From: Ricordea florida
Taxonomy: Eukaryota; Cnidaria; Anthozoa; Corallimorpharia; Ricordeidae
Length of the DNA stretch: 64,000 bases
NCBI GenBank assembly: GCA_949710005.1
Contig: OX453285.1
Span: 5,418,632-5,482,631 of the forward strand
Reading direction: 5' to 3'
Positions 23,009-30,400 of the stretch are shown piece after piece. Made by a program: the position numbers and the translations under genes. Position 1 is the first letter of the stretch; each line of letters opens with the position of its first letter. The notes beneath the pieces are model-generated. The model was not told where the DNA came from and did not search any database. It saw only the letters and a list, made by a program, of their open reading frames with translations.

Positions 23009-25090
23009 GCAAAGAGAAATACTACTCAGAATTCAGTAATCACATTTGCTTTATTTTAAAATGATCACATTGATCACTGATAATATTGCAGAACCAGTAC
23101 TTTATAGTGACACAGGGTATACATTCTGTTGAAAATGTTTAACATAACTGCTAGATCAAGAAAATTTACAATATTTTCACTGTTGCAATGATATCAGATC
23201 ACATCGTTATAAATGATTGCTATAACAACTGCAACTCTCTGTGTTGGAAATTACTTCAAACTGGAAACGCTATCGTTTTATTATGAAAAATACCTATTTA
23301 CATTCTCTTGTAATCTGTTGGTCGTCTTCCGATTCCGGTTTTAGACTAATAGAATTATTTTCCAGAGACATCTCCAATCGTTGAAGTCGTTCTTACTCGG
23401 TGTCCCTTCTAAGTCGTTTTGCTAAATGTAGTACACCAATATATTTCGTTATGTAATCGTTCACTCATGTCCTGTATTTCTATCAATAACACATTCAAAT
23501 TCAAAACTAACTTGATTGAATTCCTGGTCCTTTTCCCTGCTGTTTCGTTTGCCTTTTTCTGGAGCGAGCAGTTGTTGTCTTGGCTGCGATTTCTGTTGTT
23601 ATTCTCCCTGCTGTCGTTTCTCTATCCCTGCTTTGAGTCGTGCTTTCCTCGTGTTGATTTTCACGGTATTCGAACTTACTCGGCGACGATCTCGTGCTAA
23701 TATTTCTTGAATATCTTGGAGATCACCTTGCTGGGATGTACTTCCAGGACGAGTGAAATCGGTTTCCACAAAATTTACATTACTTTCAAAAAGGCATCAC
23801 CAAATAATGGCGGAAATTCAGCGTTCTCAAGTGCGTTACTATTGCCAGGAAACCTGGCCTGCGAACGGACACCTTTAAAATATAGATATATATAAACATA
23901 TATATAAATATATATATATACATATATAAAAACTCTCGGCTCGATTTACTCGGGCTTGCGAGCCACGTGGTCTGACCGGAACCGACACGATTAGTAACCT
24001 CGCTACGCTCGGCCTTCGGCCTCGCTTCGCGAGGAACAATCACATGTGTATTTATACTAACTAAAAACAATTATTCGCCTCAGGCTCAGTGATTATCAGT
24101 GAATATTCACTGATAATCACTTTGTCTTTGATGAATGATTGTTAATTAACATTTAAGTTAACATTAAGCAATTTTCCCTTGACAAAGATCTACTGAGACT
24201 TTTCTCCTAACTGTTGTCACATATTTGTTACGATACTAGTGAGGAGAATTTGTTTAAATAGAGTGCATCACTGCAACTCTTTTTTTGGTGACCATTCTTG
24301 TTATTCCCATAACTTGAATGGTTGATGAACAGTGAATACTGTAATGAGAAAGGTTCGCTCTATGAGAAAAAATCTGAACGTCCCAATTTGAAGGTCACCT
24401 GCAAGGTCAGGGGAAATTCGATGCCGGTATCATTTTCTACATCCTATTGAAATGGCTATGCGGTCACCAATTCGTTTCTTCTCAGAAAAAAAGGCACGAA
24501 ATAAACGGGCTCACAAAATAAAACTATGGACTTCACGTAAAAAGAAGTTTTGATAAAATTATCTGCAAAACAAACACTAAGCTTACCTGATTTAGGACGT
24601 ACAGGATCTTCGTCAAAATATGAATACATTTCCGTGGATTTATCGGCGTCTCGTTGAAAGTGCGAGCCTATTAAAGTAAATTGCATATGATATTTAATTT
24701 TTTTTTCCATGGTATATCAATACGATAAAAAAGCGAATTTAGGAATTTCCTTAACTGGCATTGTAATATAATCGGCAGAAAGGTTGTAGTTTCGACTCCC
24801 ACTGAGAGGACTCGGGTTAGCTTTTCCAGAGTTTGCCTGTGACTGTGCCGAAAAATACATCTTTCACATATTTTCCAGGCGTAAAATATACGATCTTCAT
24901 TATTTTACAAATCCTTACCTCTTGAAGAACGGAACTTTTGTCCAAGTTCTGGAACGGATTCGATTGAAGCCCTAGAAAAATAACGCAGTAACCCTCGATT
25001 AAAAAAACGCTAATTTTTTAATGATTTATCGGTCCAAACCTCTGTCTTACCGTCTTCTTCATCCTTCTTGTCTCGCCGTAAATACTGCAT
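689..25090 (-). CDS. COPG: Coatomer subunit gamma (gamma-COP), 21 exons, 3' end outside window
   Basis: Gamma subunit of the COPI coat, which drives retrograde Golgi-to-ER vesicle transport. Exons in transcript order: 25051-25090, 24919-24971, 24587-24667, 20804-20875, 19578-19657, 18366-18390, 17519-17569, 17309-17401, 15679-15765, 15457-15573, 14980-15020, 10584-10638, 9795-9873, 8534-8712, 7919-8019, 6623-6695, 6437-6515, 5166-5330, 4110-4185, 1122-1225, 689-832. All have AG acceptors and GT donors, and the phases join to 1795 nt, about 598 codons. The start is the ATG at 25090 ([14 protein letters not shown]). Recognisable family segments include [73 protein letters not shown] and [15 protein letters not shown]. 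These cover the N-terminal HEAT-repeat adaptin-like trunk and the start of the linker. The gamma appendage domain must lie left of position 1. No frame disruption is seen despite very TE-rich introns. Family assignment is from remembered animal sequences, not a search. Confidence 0.95.
872..1066 (-). repeat. 106-bp satellite, 2 units, fills COPG intron 20
   Basis: Two units of the dispersed satellite (GTGACCATTCTTTGGAAAGCTACTG on the other strand) make up two thirds of the 289-bp intron between exons 20 and 21. Confidence 0.85.
2511..2858 (-). pseudogene. RPA-like OB-fold/zinc-ribbon fragment
   Basis: The minus strand reads [20 protein letters not shown], then a zinc ribbon ([14 protein letters not shown]...[26 protein letters not shown]), to a stop at 2511. 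The CxxC...CxxC pattern, with an OB-fold strand order after it, resembles the C-terminal DNA-binding domain of replication protein A large subunit. In cnidarians such RPA-like genes are multicopy and often carried by Helitrons or other elements. The frame closes at a TAA just upstream, so this is a partial copy. It sits in the COPG intron between exons 20 and 19. Family assignment is from the cysteine pattern only. Confidence 0.55.
3027..3130. repeat. 21-bp minisatellite
   Basis: About 4.7 tandem copies of CTCAATCATCCTCCGAAGAGG with few mismatches. It lies immediately upstream of the RPA-like fragment on its coding strand. Confidence 0.85.
3205..3480. repeat. Two diverged tandem copies of a ~135-bp unit
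   Basis: The segments near 3209-3345 and 3346-3480 share AAGCGAC...TGCTGC(A/G)AAATAAA, TTCATGCTCTGAA / TTCACGCTCTGAA and GTGAAAACAGG / GTGAAAAGCCGG. They form an old tandem duplication in the COPG intron. Confidence 0.55.
3985..4096 (-). repeat. 106-bp satellite, one degenerate unit
   Basis: A single diverged monomer (GGACAGTACTGTTGAAAAGAATGGTCACACTTCA...CACTGTATAGCAAAACAAAC) ends 14 bases left of COPG exon 19. Confidence 0.7.
4325..4435. repeat. Imperfect palindrome (AATTTGCACAAGTGAGTTTTTC...)
   Basis: AATTTGCACAAGTGAGTTTTTCAAAAAGC and its reverse complement flank a roughly 45-bp core. It is a short MITE-like hairpin in COPG intron 18. Confidence 0.65.
4932..5150. repeat. Penelope-like inverted hairpin unit 1
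   Basis: Two head-to-head copies of the GAAATTGGGATAATCAAACAAATT...GGAGGTGCTGATGTTTCAAGC sequence form a ~210-bp palindrome beside the exon 18 donor. The minus strand retains CTGACGA (5038-5044) and GAAAC (5020-5024), a layout like the small hammerhead ribozymes of Penelope-like retroelements. Related copies are at 10705, 33655, 35000, 50090, 52705 and 54060. Confidence 0.6.
5695..5795. repeat. Hairpin ACAATTCAGGGATAATC...GATTACTCCCTGAATT
   Basis: Inverted arms AATTCAGGGATAATCGTGC and GATTACTCCCTGAATTATA flank an inner ATTTCAAAT(C) palindrome. MITE-like, in COPG intron 17. Confidence 0.6.
6826..6950. repeat. Hairpin GACTGGTCTC...GGACCAGTC
   Basis: Terminal inverted arms GACTGGTC / GACCAGTC, with inner repeats of GTTTCCCAAGAATCTCAATGTTTCC and its inverse. 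A small non-autonomous element of unknown class in COPG intron 15. Confidence 0.6.
7041..7607. repeat. Pure (GTAT)n microsatellite, ~142 copies
   Basis: 567 bases of uninterrupted GTAT with no visible substitution, in COPG intron 15 between exons 16 and 15. The open frames across it are consequences of the repeat, not genes. Confidence 0.98.
8085..8532 (+). repeat. 106-bp satellite, ~4 units, forms most of COPG intron 14
   Basis: Unit spacing measured at ACCATGCAGTGTGACC (8253, 8359, 8465) is 106 bp. The array fills nearly all of the 514-bp intron between exons 15 and 14, and its last unit decays into the donor of exon 14. Confidence 0.9.
8713..9794. other. COPG intron 13, no recognisable element
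   Basis: AT-rich intronic sequence with homopolymer runs (T-run near 9470, A-run near 9684). I see no exon, RNA gene or repeat with defined ends. Confidence 0.6.
10018..10116. repeat. ~100-bp hairpin ATGAATTTTACTTT...AAAATTCAT
   Basis: ATGAATTTTA and AACAACATTTTAC on the left pair with GTAAAATGTTGTT and TAAAATTCAT on the right. It produces part of a long but non-genic open frame in COPG intron 12. Confidence 0.6.
10705..10870. repeat. Penelope-like hairpin unit 2 (degenerate)
   Basis: Contains CTGGTGCTGCGTTGGTGGGGAATTGAAACACAAG, GGATAATCAAACGAATTGAT and GGAGGTGCTGACGTTTCGAATG, then a mutated inverted partner. It immediately precedes the LINE remnant and lies downstream of the decayed Helitron gene. 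A small fragment of the same family is at 14836-14890. Confidence 0.6.
10903..10971 (+). pseudogene. LINE reverse-transcriptase ORF C-terminal remnant
   Basis: The plus strand reads [22 protein letters not shown] and then stop. This matches the usual C-terminal end of animal non-LTR retrotransposon ORF2 proteins (VxxFKxxLKTxLF). It is followed by a short 3' UTR-like stretch. Only the last 22 codons are present, a typical 5'-truncated insertion. Confidence 0.5.
11114..14255 (-). pseudogene. Decayed Helitron Rep protein (N-terminal part; helicase missing)
   Basis: Three open stretches read leftward as one broken gene in COPG intron 11. From 14255 the frame runs through an in-frame TGA at 13785-13787 and a TAG at 13563-13565 into the ORF beginning at 13553. 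That ORF ends at 12762 after a one-base frameshift near 12780-12795, and the frame continues as 12778-11114 (554 aa). The first part ([15 protein letters not shown] and [19 protein letters not shown] regions) looks like the cysteine-protease/OTU-like N-terminus seen in some animal Helitrons (low confidence). Next are Lys-rich 19-residue repeats ([19 protein letters not shown] type), a CxxC zinc motif, a [17 protein letters not shown] segment (DUF6570-like) and a Helitron_like_N region with [10 protein letters not shown] and an HUH motif in [10 protein letters not shown]. The frame ends soon after the HUH motif, so the catalytic tyrosines and the Pif1-type helicase are absent. It cannot transpose by itself. 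Confidence 0.85.
12950..13275 (-). repeat. 57-bp coding tandem repeat in the Helitron ORF
   Basis: About five units of 57 bp encode 19-residue Lys/Gln-rich repeats with the core KYKTMD-x-AKKQ-x-LLN. They lie between the N-terminal domain and the zinc motif of the Helitron protein. Such repeats probably form a basic helix, but their role is not known to me. Confidence 0.8.
14254..14306. repeat. Short tandem AGGTTCACGATAAA repeat upstream of the Helitron ORF
   Basis: Three to four imperfect copies of a roughly 15-bp unit lie immediately 5' of the Helitron reading frame. They may be part of its promoter or terminus. Confidence 0.7.
14603..14630. repeat. Hairpin CTCGGGC...GCCCGAG near the Helitron 5' side
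   Basis: A near-perfect inverted repeat (CTCGGGC-GTTTCC-TTC-GGAAA-GCCCGAG) sits about 350 bp upstream of the Helitron reading frame. AAGCCCGAGTAAA at its edge also occurs in the end of the 3-kb HINE-like element. Whether it marks the Helitron terminus is not established. Confidence 0.55.
14735..14835. repeat. LINE 3'-tail-like fragment (GTAAAGCGCTTTTGA...)
   Basis: TGTAAAGCGCTTTTGACC...AAAAAGCACTATAGAAATATTATTA resembles the 3' end shared by CR1/L2-type animal LINEs and their SINEs. A related fragment is at 15085-15140. Confidence 0.45.
15085..15370. repeat. LINE 3' tail interrupted by a hairpin element
   Basis: GTAAAGTGCCTTTGAACATATTC...AAAAAGTGCGCTATATAAATTCATTATTAT at 15085-15140 is a second LINE-type 3' tail. 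Inside its terminal microsatellite lies a stretch with the inverted pair GCGGGCCGTACTTCACTG / TGTACGGCCCGC and an outer TTACAGTACGGACC echo, ending in a CATTAT run. Within COPG intron 10. Confidence 0.45.
15821..16198 (-). repeat. tRNA-derived SINE
   Basis: Read on the minus strand, it begins with a tRNA-like head (GCCGACCAGTTAGCTCAGTTGG, A-box TAGCTCAGTTGGTAGAGC; B-box GGGTTCAAAACCC). A conserved body follows (TGTGGGACGTAAAAGAATCC, TTCCCGGTGTCATTG), and it ends in an (ATT)n tail at 15821-15857. That is the full layout of a tRNA SINE. It lies in COPG intron 8. It is not a functional tRNA. Confidence 0.85.
16393..16723. mobile_element. 331-bp MITE with CAGGGCTCGA termini
   Basis: Termini CAGGGCTCGA and TCGAGCCCTG are inverted repeats, flanked on both sides by CTATG (16388-16392 and 16724-16728), a 5-bp target duplication. 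Internal GGCGAC/GTCGCC motifs recur in both orientations. No coding capacity. In COPG intron 8. Confidence 0.8.
17635..18180. mobile_element. CAGTGTTGC-type non-autonomous element, copy 1
   Basis: Perfect 15-bp terminal inverted repeats CAGTGTTGCATCCAG / CTGGATGCAACACTG. CAGxG-type ends suggest hAT, but no 8-bp duplication is clear. Contains the GGACCCCC...AAGGGGTCC inverted motif. About 1 kb from a second, highly similar copy in the same orientation, with COPG exon 6 between them. Confidence 0.8.
18266..18362. repeat. ATT/ATC trinucleotide tract
   Basis: Impure (ATT)n/(ATC)n tract ending four bases from COPG exon 6. On the transcribed strand it is purine/pyrimidine-asymmetric and lies just inside the exon 6 donor. 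Confidence 0.8.
18666..19213. mobile_element. CAGTGTTGC-type non-autonomous element, copy 2
   Basis: Same 15-bp terminal inverted repeats and body as the copy at 17635-18180, with scattered substitutions. Lies in COPG intron 5, just downstream (minus-strand sense, upstream) of the 25-nt exon 6. Confidence 0.8.
19676..19996. repeat. Direct repeat pair (GGTAGGGTTGTGGGATGTGGCTTGAA) flanking a hammerhead-like motif
   Basis: A ~60-bp sequence occurs at 19680-19735 and 19942-19996 in direct orientation, like short terminal repeats, around a ~200-bp core. The same 60-mer occurs in reverse at 32825-32882 and 51875-51932 next to Ly6 gene B exon 3. It is therefore a dispersed family, possibly a Penelope-type pLTR. 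Confidence 0.65.
19840..19885 (-). ncRNA. Hammerhead ribozyme-like motif
   Basis: On the minus strand: GCCATG (stem I), CTGATGA core, stem II GGCCT-AACA-AGGCC, GAAA core, stem III ACAG/CTGC, one cleavage-site base, then CATGGC closing stem I. Both conserved boxes (CUGANGA and GAAA) and perfect 5- and 6-bp stems II and I are present. Stem III has no loop, as in the minimal hammerheads reported in Penelope-like retroelements. The base expected to be U at position 16.1 is C here, so self-cleavage may be lost or weak. Flanking GAGCTC on both sides extends stem I. Confidence 0.65.
20219..20456. mobile_element. 238-bp MITE with TGTGACYCTCC termini and internal GCTAACGGCTTACA repeats
   Basis: Ends TGTGACCCTCCATGGGAAAACGTACACTA and TAGTGTACGTTTTCCCGTGGAGAGTCACA are imperfect inverted repeats of about 29 bp. 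The interior is a run of GCTAACGGCTTACA-like units. In COPG intron 4. Confidence 0.75.
21049..24035 (-). mobile_element. 2,987-bp Helentron/HINE-like element, copy in COPG intron 3
   Basis: The same element is found at 59196-62183 and, with a nested insertion, at 55621-59090. In the orientation of those copies it starts T(C/T)CTCGCGAAGCGAGGCCGAAGG and ends GCTTCGCGAGG-TTTTTGCGGGAGTCGTATTTCTAGT. It has no terminal inverted repeats, but CCTCGCGAAGC recurs inverted about 25 bp inside the other end. It makes no target duplication. These traits fit non-autonomous Helitron relatives (Helentron-associated elements). Internal landmarks are (TA)n, a G-run and ATT tracts. I see no ORF above 100 codons and no Rep or helicase motif. 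Confidence 0.7.
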
Positions 25091-27434
25091 TTTGTCACAA
25101 AATTCTAAGGATCTTCGCTTACTTCGATGACTATCAAAATGGCGACGTGGCAGACTGAAGGGCGACGGGAAGGTAACGCAGGCTCAGGTGGTGTCCTCGT
25201 TACCAAGGCTCTACATAATCTCTTCCACATTTCGCCCACGGCTTCTGTCTTCATGATAAATCTGGATACAAGAAAATTGTTCAAATTTTTTTCTCATTCT
25301 CTGGTTCCACTTTGAACATAAAACCTTTTGATTCTATTGGTAATTGTAGGTTTAGCAGTCTTTAAAAGGGAAATGGCCATGATTTGTACTCAGAAGTATT
25401 CTCTACTTGTGTGTTGGAAGAGGAGGCGCGCATTTGGACACGCATAATTGCACGCAAAGTGCAACCACACGCTTTGCGCTCCCCACTACTCTCACACGAT
25501 TTCAGCTCGTCACGCTCATTAACGAACCTCCAAGAAAATGCGCAAATCTCCCCGCCAGCCCTCGTTTGAGAAGCATTGAATTCCAGGTAACGTAGGATCG
25601 GTTATAAGGACCTTCTTCAGCGGTACGTGATTAGGCAGGCTATGAAGCAGGTTGCCATGGCAGCAAGAAAGGGCGCTTATTCTTCTGGTATAGTCGAGTA
25701 CGCCACTTAAGGGACGGACCATTAGAAAAGTGATGGGGGTGGGGGGGGGGGGTGGGGAAAAAACCAAAAAAAACATTCATGCAAGGGAAAATGCCAAGAA
25801 AAAAAGTTCATGCAAAGAAGAAGGTAAAAAGAAAAATGCGTGCAGAAGGAAGGTCCAATTGTGACTTTTTCACACGCAGTAAAAAAATTCGTGCAGAGGG
25901 GTTCACCTGAAAAAAAAAGTCCTGCACAAGTAGTGAGCGAAAAAAAAAATTCGTGCAAGCTGAAAATTCCCCTACACCCCCCCCCCCCCCATCACTTTTC
26001 TAATGGTCCGTCCCTAAGGAACCTCAGCTATTTACATCCGTCATTTTTTTTCCGTCGCGGGATTAACTTTACGACCTCTGACGCAAAGAATTGGCCAAGT
26101 GCGTACACGCAGGAAATCGTTTTTGCAGAAGTTTGAACTGCTAATCTCACTTTCATGTTATTAATAACAACTTGTTTATCCAGGTATCATATTTAGGGCC
26201 AGCCCCATTCTGCTCGGCGCTGGAAATAAAAGCAAACAGCTTAACACCAGACGGTGTGTCACCGAAATGTCCTTTGACCGATACAGTTTCCTGATCGTGT
26301 TCAGTAGTAAATCTCCTTATCGGATGTGTCATATACTTTCCTACAGACTGGTTTGGAGAATTTGGTTTTCGATCAATTGCACATCCCCCAGGCCAGTAGT
26401 TGATAATGTTCTCTGTTTGCTTGGCAAGGTGTCTACAATGTATGGAGAACTCGCATGCCAATCAAAACTGAATTAAAATAACTCCGGTGTTAATTTTGTT
26501 TGCTCTTTGCATACTGTGTGATCACTAGTTGGGCAGCCTGCTTAGTAACAATTTACAAATAAACCGTTCCTGTCAAAAGAGAGCTTTATAGCAGTTTGAG
26601 TGTGTAACCATGCAGTGTGACAGGGCTCCTGAGTGTGATCATTCTCTAAACAAAAAACTAGCGATAGATGCTTTTTACTCCGTGGAACGCAGCGGCTCTA
26701 AAATTCCTCTGTCAAGTGAACTGCTCAACCTAAGAACGCGACACTCTTTATGGGTGGCATGCCCTGAGGGGCAGATAACCTGCGATCATTCGTTCTTTTT
26801 TCAGGGGAGTGTCTACTTTCACGAGAGTCTACTTTTGCGCACTCTCCCAAAAAGAATGTTTGATCGCAAAATATACCGATAAAGACAAACCAAATGATAG
26901 TTTCGTTCGAAAAGTGCTTATCACAAGAAATTTCCGAAAAGGGAATTCGACATACGAATACTCATTTTAATCCTCTTCTTTTCCATGTGTATAGTAAATA
27001 TCTGCGCTTGTCATAAAGTCTTCGGCGGTTTTAACTGATCTAATATTGAAGGGAACACAGATTTATTGAAGAAAGCTGTAAACGAAAACTTTAACTCATG
27101 CACTGATCGGTCAAGCTAAGCAATTTTTTTGGAACTTTGATACAAATTCTTTGGGATTAACAACGGAAACTTACTTGCTCATATACACCACAATTACGAC
27201 AATTTAATCTCGGGCTTGTCTTTTCTTGTACAGCAATTATATTTTACTTAATGAAATAGCCTTTGTTTGCCTTGTCAATCGAAGTTCCGATAACTCAGCG
27301 TTGATTAAACAGTACGTCATCAAAGACCTCTTTGACCAGAAATGATCGAGGTTGCTGATAAAACCAGCTATAAGACCCTACGCGGTTAAGGTATACGCGT
27401 TAGCTCTTGCCACTCATTTCAAGCTGTGTACAAG
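25091..27434. other. Intergenic region between COPG and Ly6 gene A
   Basis: Holds the COPG upstream sequence, a 304-bp MITE and a stray GTAACCATGCAGTGTGACAGGG satellite scrap near 26606. The 102-codon minus-strand frame at 26153-26461 has ordinary amino-acid composition but no family I recognise and no splice support. A TATAAG at 27372 lies about 60 bp before the gene A start and may be its TATA element. I see no supported gene. Confidence 0.5.
25711..26014. mobile_element. 304-bp PIF/Harbinger-like MITE
   Basis: Near-perfect inverted termini GGGACGGACCATTAGAAAAGTGATGGGGG, and TAA duplicated on both sides (25708-25710, 26015-26017). A 3-bp TWA duplication is the PIF/Harbinger signature. The interior carries several TTCATGCAAG/TTCGTGCA units. 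It lies about 620 bp upstream of the COPG start codon. Confidence 0.8.
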
Positions 27435-30400
27435 ATGGTTTGTATGAACAAAGTTTTTGCAGTGGTGTCAATAGTTTCATGCCTTAGCATATTCCTGCCC
27501 AAAGGTAAGTGGTTATGTTTTAAAAAAAATCAAATACAAGTCGAATTAGTTACCTCTTTGTATCAAACGCTTAATATAAGAAAACGTCGCATAGAACGGG
27601 GGGCAAAAGTTCGAATTTGAAACGCAAAGGAACGTGAAGTATTTGTCTTTACAAACGACTGCAGTGAAATAGTTTTTCGGTTTCATTGTTCATGGCGCTT
27701 AAGTTTCAAAGCTTTTTTTCGTCGAGGTACCGAACTGTTTGTTTAGCGAAAGCTCGTAAAGTAATTGTTCACACTCACAATAGTGGTCCTCAATTTCGAC
27801 ATAGTTAAAAAAGCTACGTTCGCTCGATATACATGGTCAAAATTTTGACTTTTCATGTGGTGACACAAAATATGCTACTGAACTTATACGCGTACCACCC
27901 AATTAAGACTGAACCCGGCTAACGTTACTCCAGTCAATTCGTAATTAAGACCATGCTGTCTTTGGAATCTCTGGCTGATCGAGAACTTTTTAGAAAGGTA
28001 CTATTCTGTTTGTTGTACTATACAGTGTAAATGTGGTTCTTACTTTTTCATCTGTTGGTCAAACCAGGCAGTTTAACGTACCATTCTTTGGAAAGCTACT
28101 GAACAGCACTGTACTGTGCCACTGTTTGTTTTACTATACAGTGTGGTTCTAACTTTTTCATCTGTGGATCAAACTATGCAGTGTGACCATTCTTTGGAAA
28201 GCTACTGAACAGTACTGCACTTTCCGGTACTGTTTTTTTTTCACTGCAGAGTATGGTTCTGACTTTTCAGTTTTTATGATCTTTGAACAATACCATGCAA
28301 TTTGATTATCAAGCTGCTGAACAAAACTCCCTTGGGATATCCCTAGGTATATTTTATTGTTTAGTGTGAGACATTAAGGTTTCGAAAACTGGGGATATTT
28401 CAACTAATGTTACCGAACTCAAGTATCGTTTGTTTCATTGCGCACTTGGGGTGGTACCAATATCATTTCCCAGCCAATTTGTTTTCTCGAAATCCTTCTT
28501 CTTAGTGCTTAAATCCCATTCCTACTGGCAGTATTCCGAAAAAAAAATCAAATTTCCCATTCTCGGTGACCGATCAAACAAAAAAATCCCATTTTCCCAG
28601 GGCGAAACCCGGCCAATCCCAATTTCTATTTTAACCCTTCGGCACCCTCAAATGAGCATATAGGATCTATATATGTGAGATCTTCAGTAATGTGTCTCGA
28701 AGCTCAGTTTGTTTGTAGAACTTTATCGCTCCAGACATTTTTAGATTGCGTTTGCTACATATATTCAGAGACTAGAGTATTCCTAAACTGAAAATATTTT
28801 GCCATTTCACTAATGAGAACTTAAGAAAGTACACGTTGTTTTCGCATTACTTTTCTTTAACGGGAAATTGGCAATTTATTAACGTAGCAACAACCTCCAA
28901 CAATTACATGTAACAATCGAAGAAACAACAGTTATTGGTACTACGATTTGTTTTGTGTTGGCCATTGTCAGAAACACGAAAATCAAAATAGATGCTTTTC
29001 CGTTTCTGTGTTTATAATTACACCAATTTAATTTATCTTCATCAAAACACGGCTCCAGTTTTGTTTTTAAAAGGGTTAATTCTATGCAAAAATTTTTTGG
29101 CCACTTCGTAAAAGCCACTATAATTTAAATACAAGGAAACTTAAATGTTAACTTTTCTTCGCGGTTTAATTTCCATGATAACCTGCGATCAGGCGATTTT
29201 TTTTCTTTGAAAAAAAAATAACCTGATCGCAGGTTAGATTGTATCTGACCAAAACAAGCTTCAGTGAAATTAAGGCACGTAAAAAAAGATATAGCCATGA
29301 AATCAATTCTCTTAGAAATAGCTCCATTTTTTCGTGTGAAATTCTGTCTCCTTCGAAAAATGGTTGGTCTAAATGTTTGAAAGTGGGCAATACCAAGTTT
29401 CAGGAATTTTCAGATTTACTGAAAAGACTTTAGTTTGCAGATAATTATTCGGTTATTTTAAATTTTCTTTTATGAAAATTTTTGCCGAGGGATTCTCAAC
29501 CCCACCATACAAAAGAAACAGTTAATTTGTTTGACTTTGAAAACAACTCTTTTTCATTTGTAAGTTAACGCTAAGACAATCACAAAAAGCGGAAAATTGT
29601 TCGTGTTGTTTCATTAATTTCACAGTTGATGGAACAGAGAGAAGAAAGCTGGCCAATGATTGACAGCCTAATCTTCCGCGTTTTTCTTAATTCCAACTTT
29701 TTAAATAAAAAAATCACAGGCTTTATTTCTAAATTAAGTTTCCTGTGTGTTCGCACGAAAATTTTGGGGAAGATGACATCGTGGAAAATTTAATTTCTTT
29801 CTTAGTTTCGCTGTATTTGAGAATTTTGATTTGACGAACGAAAACAAATTGTGTAAACTTTCTAATTTTGCGGCGAGCCAGAAAACACCCCATATACATT
29901 TATTCCGCATGGGAAAAAGTTAAGTTTAACAAAATGATGGGAGATTTAGTCGGATGAATTCATTTTACACAGGGATGAAAATCTAACCGAAATAAAATAT
30001 TCTGCATGGCATAGTAAAAAATAGCACTTTTCAATTATGCCAGAAAAGTGGATGTTATTAAGGTCTGTCTTTTAAATTTCAAAGGGATTTTAGACTAAGG
30101 TTAACAACAGACGATTTGCTCAGAGATACTGAAACATTGAATATTTTTTCTCATGTTTCTCAAGCCTCAACAGTGAAAATTTACGAAGAAAAGTCTTGTT
30201 TTACTATAACTTCCTGTTTATCTTGACTTCTACTTGATGTTCTAAAAATGGCGCCTCTGTGAAAGATCGATAACCGGTTATAACACAAATTTCCCGCACT
30301 TTGATTGCGCGCTCTCCTCTTAGCGTTAGTTTTTGTAACAGAAACGAATTTAAAAAAAAAATTATTCGGCCTCTTTTGCAGTGGCCCAAATTAAGCAGAA

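Noticed and set aside
23419-23710. 93-codon frame [15 protein letters not shown] in the HINE-like element, repeated at 56625 and 59537
   Set aside because: The frame recurs only because the element is repeated. It has indels between copies (a 3-codon gap in one) and no known domain, and overlapping frames are equally open.
25127-25315. Possible divergent first exon (AAAATGGCGACGTGG...GAAG|GTAACG) opposite the COPG start
   Set aside because: Looks like a start context and donor, but I find no downstream exon before Ly6 gene A, which has its own first exon.
26153-26461. 102-codon minus-strand frame upstream of COPG
   Set aside because: Composition is protein-like, but no domain, splice signal or homologous neighbour supports it. 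Left as intergenic.
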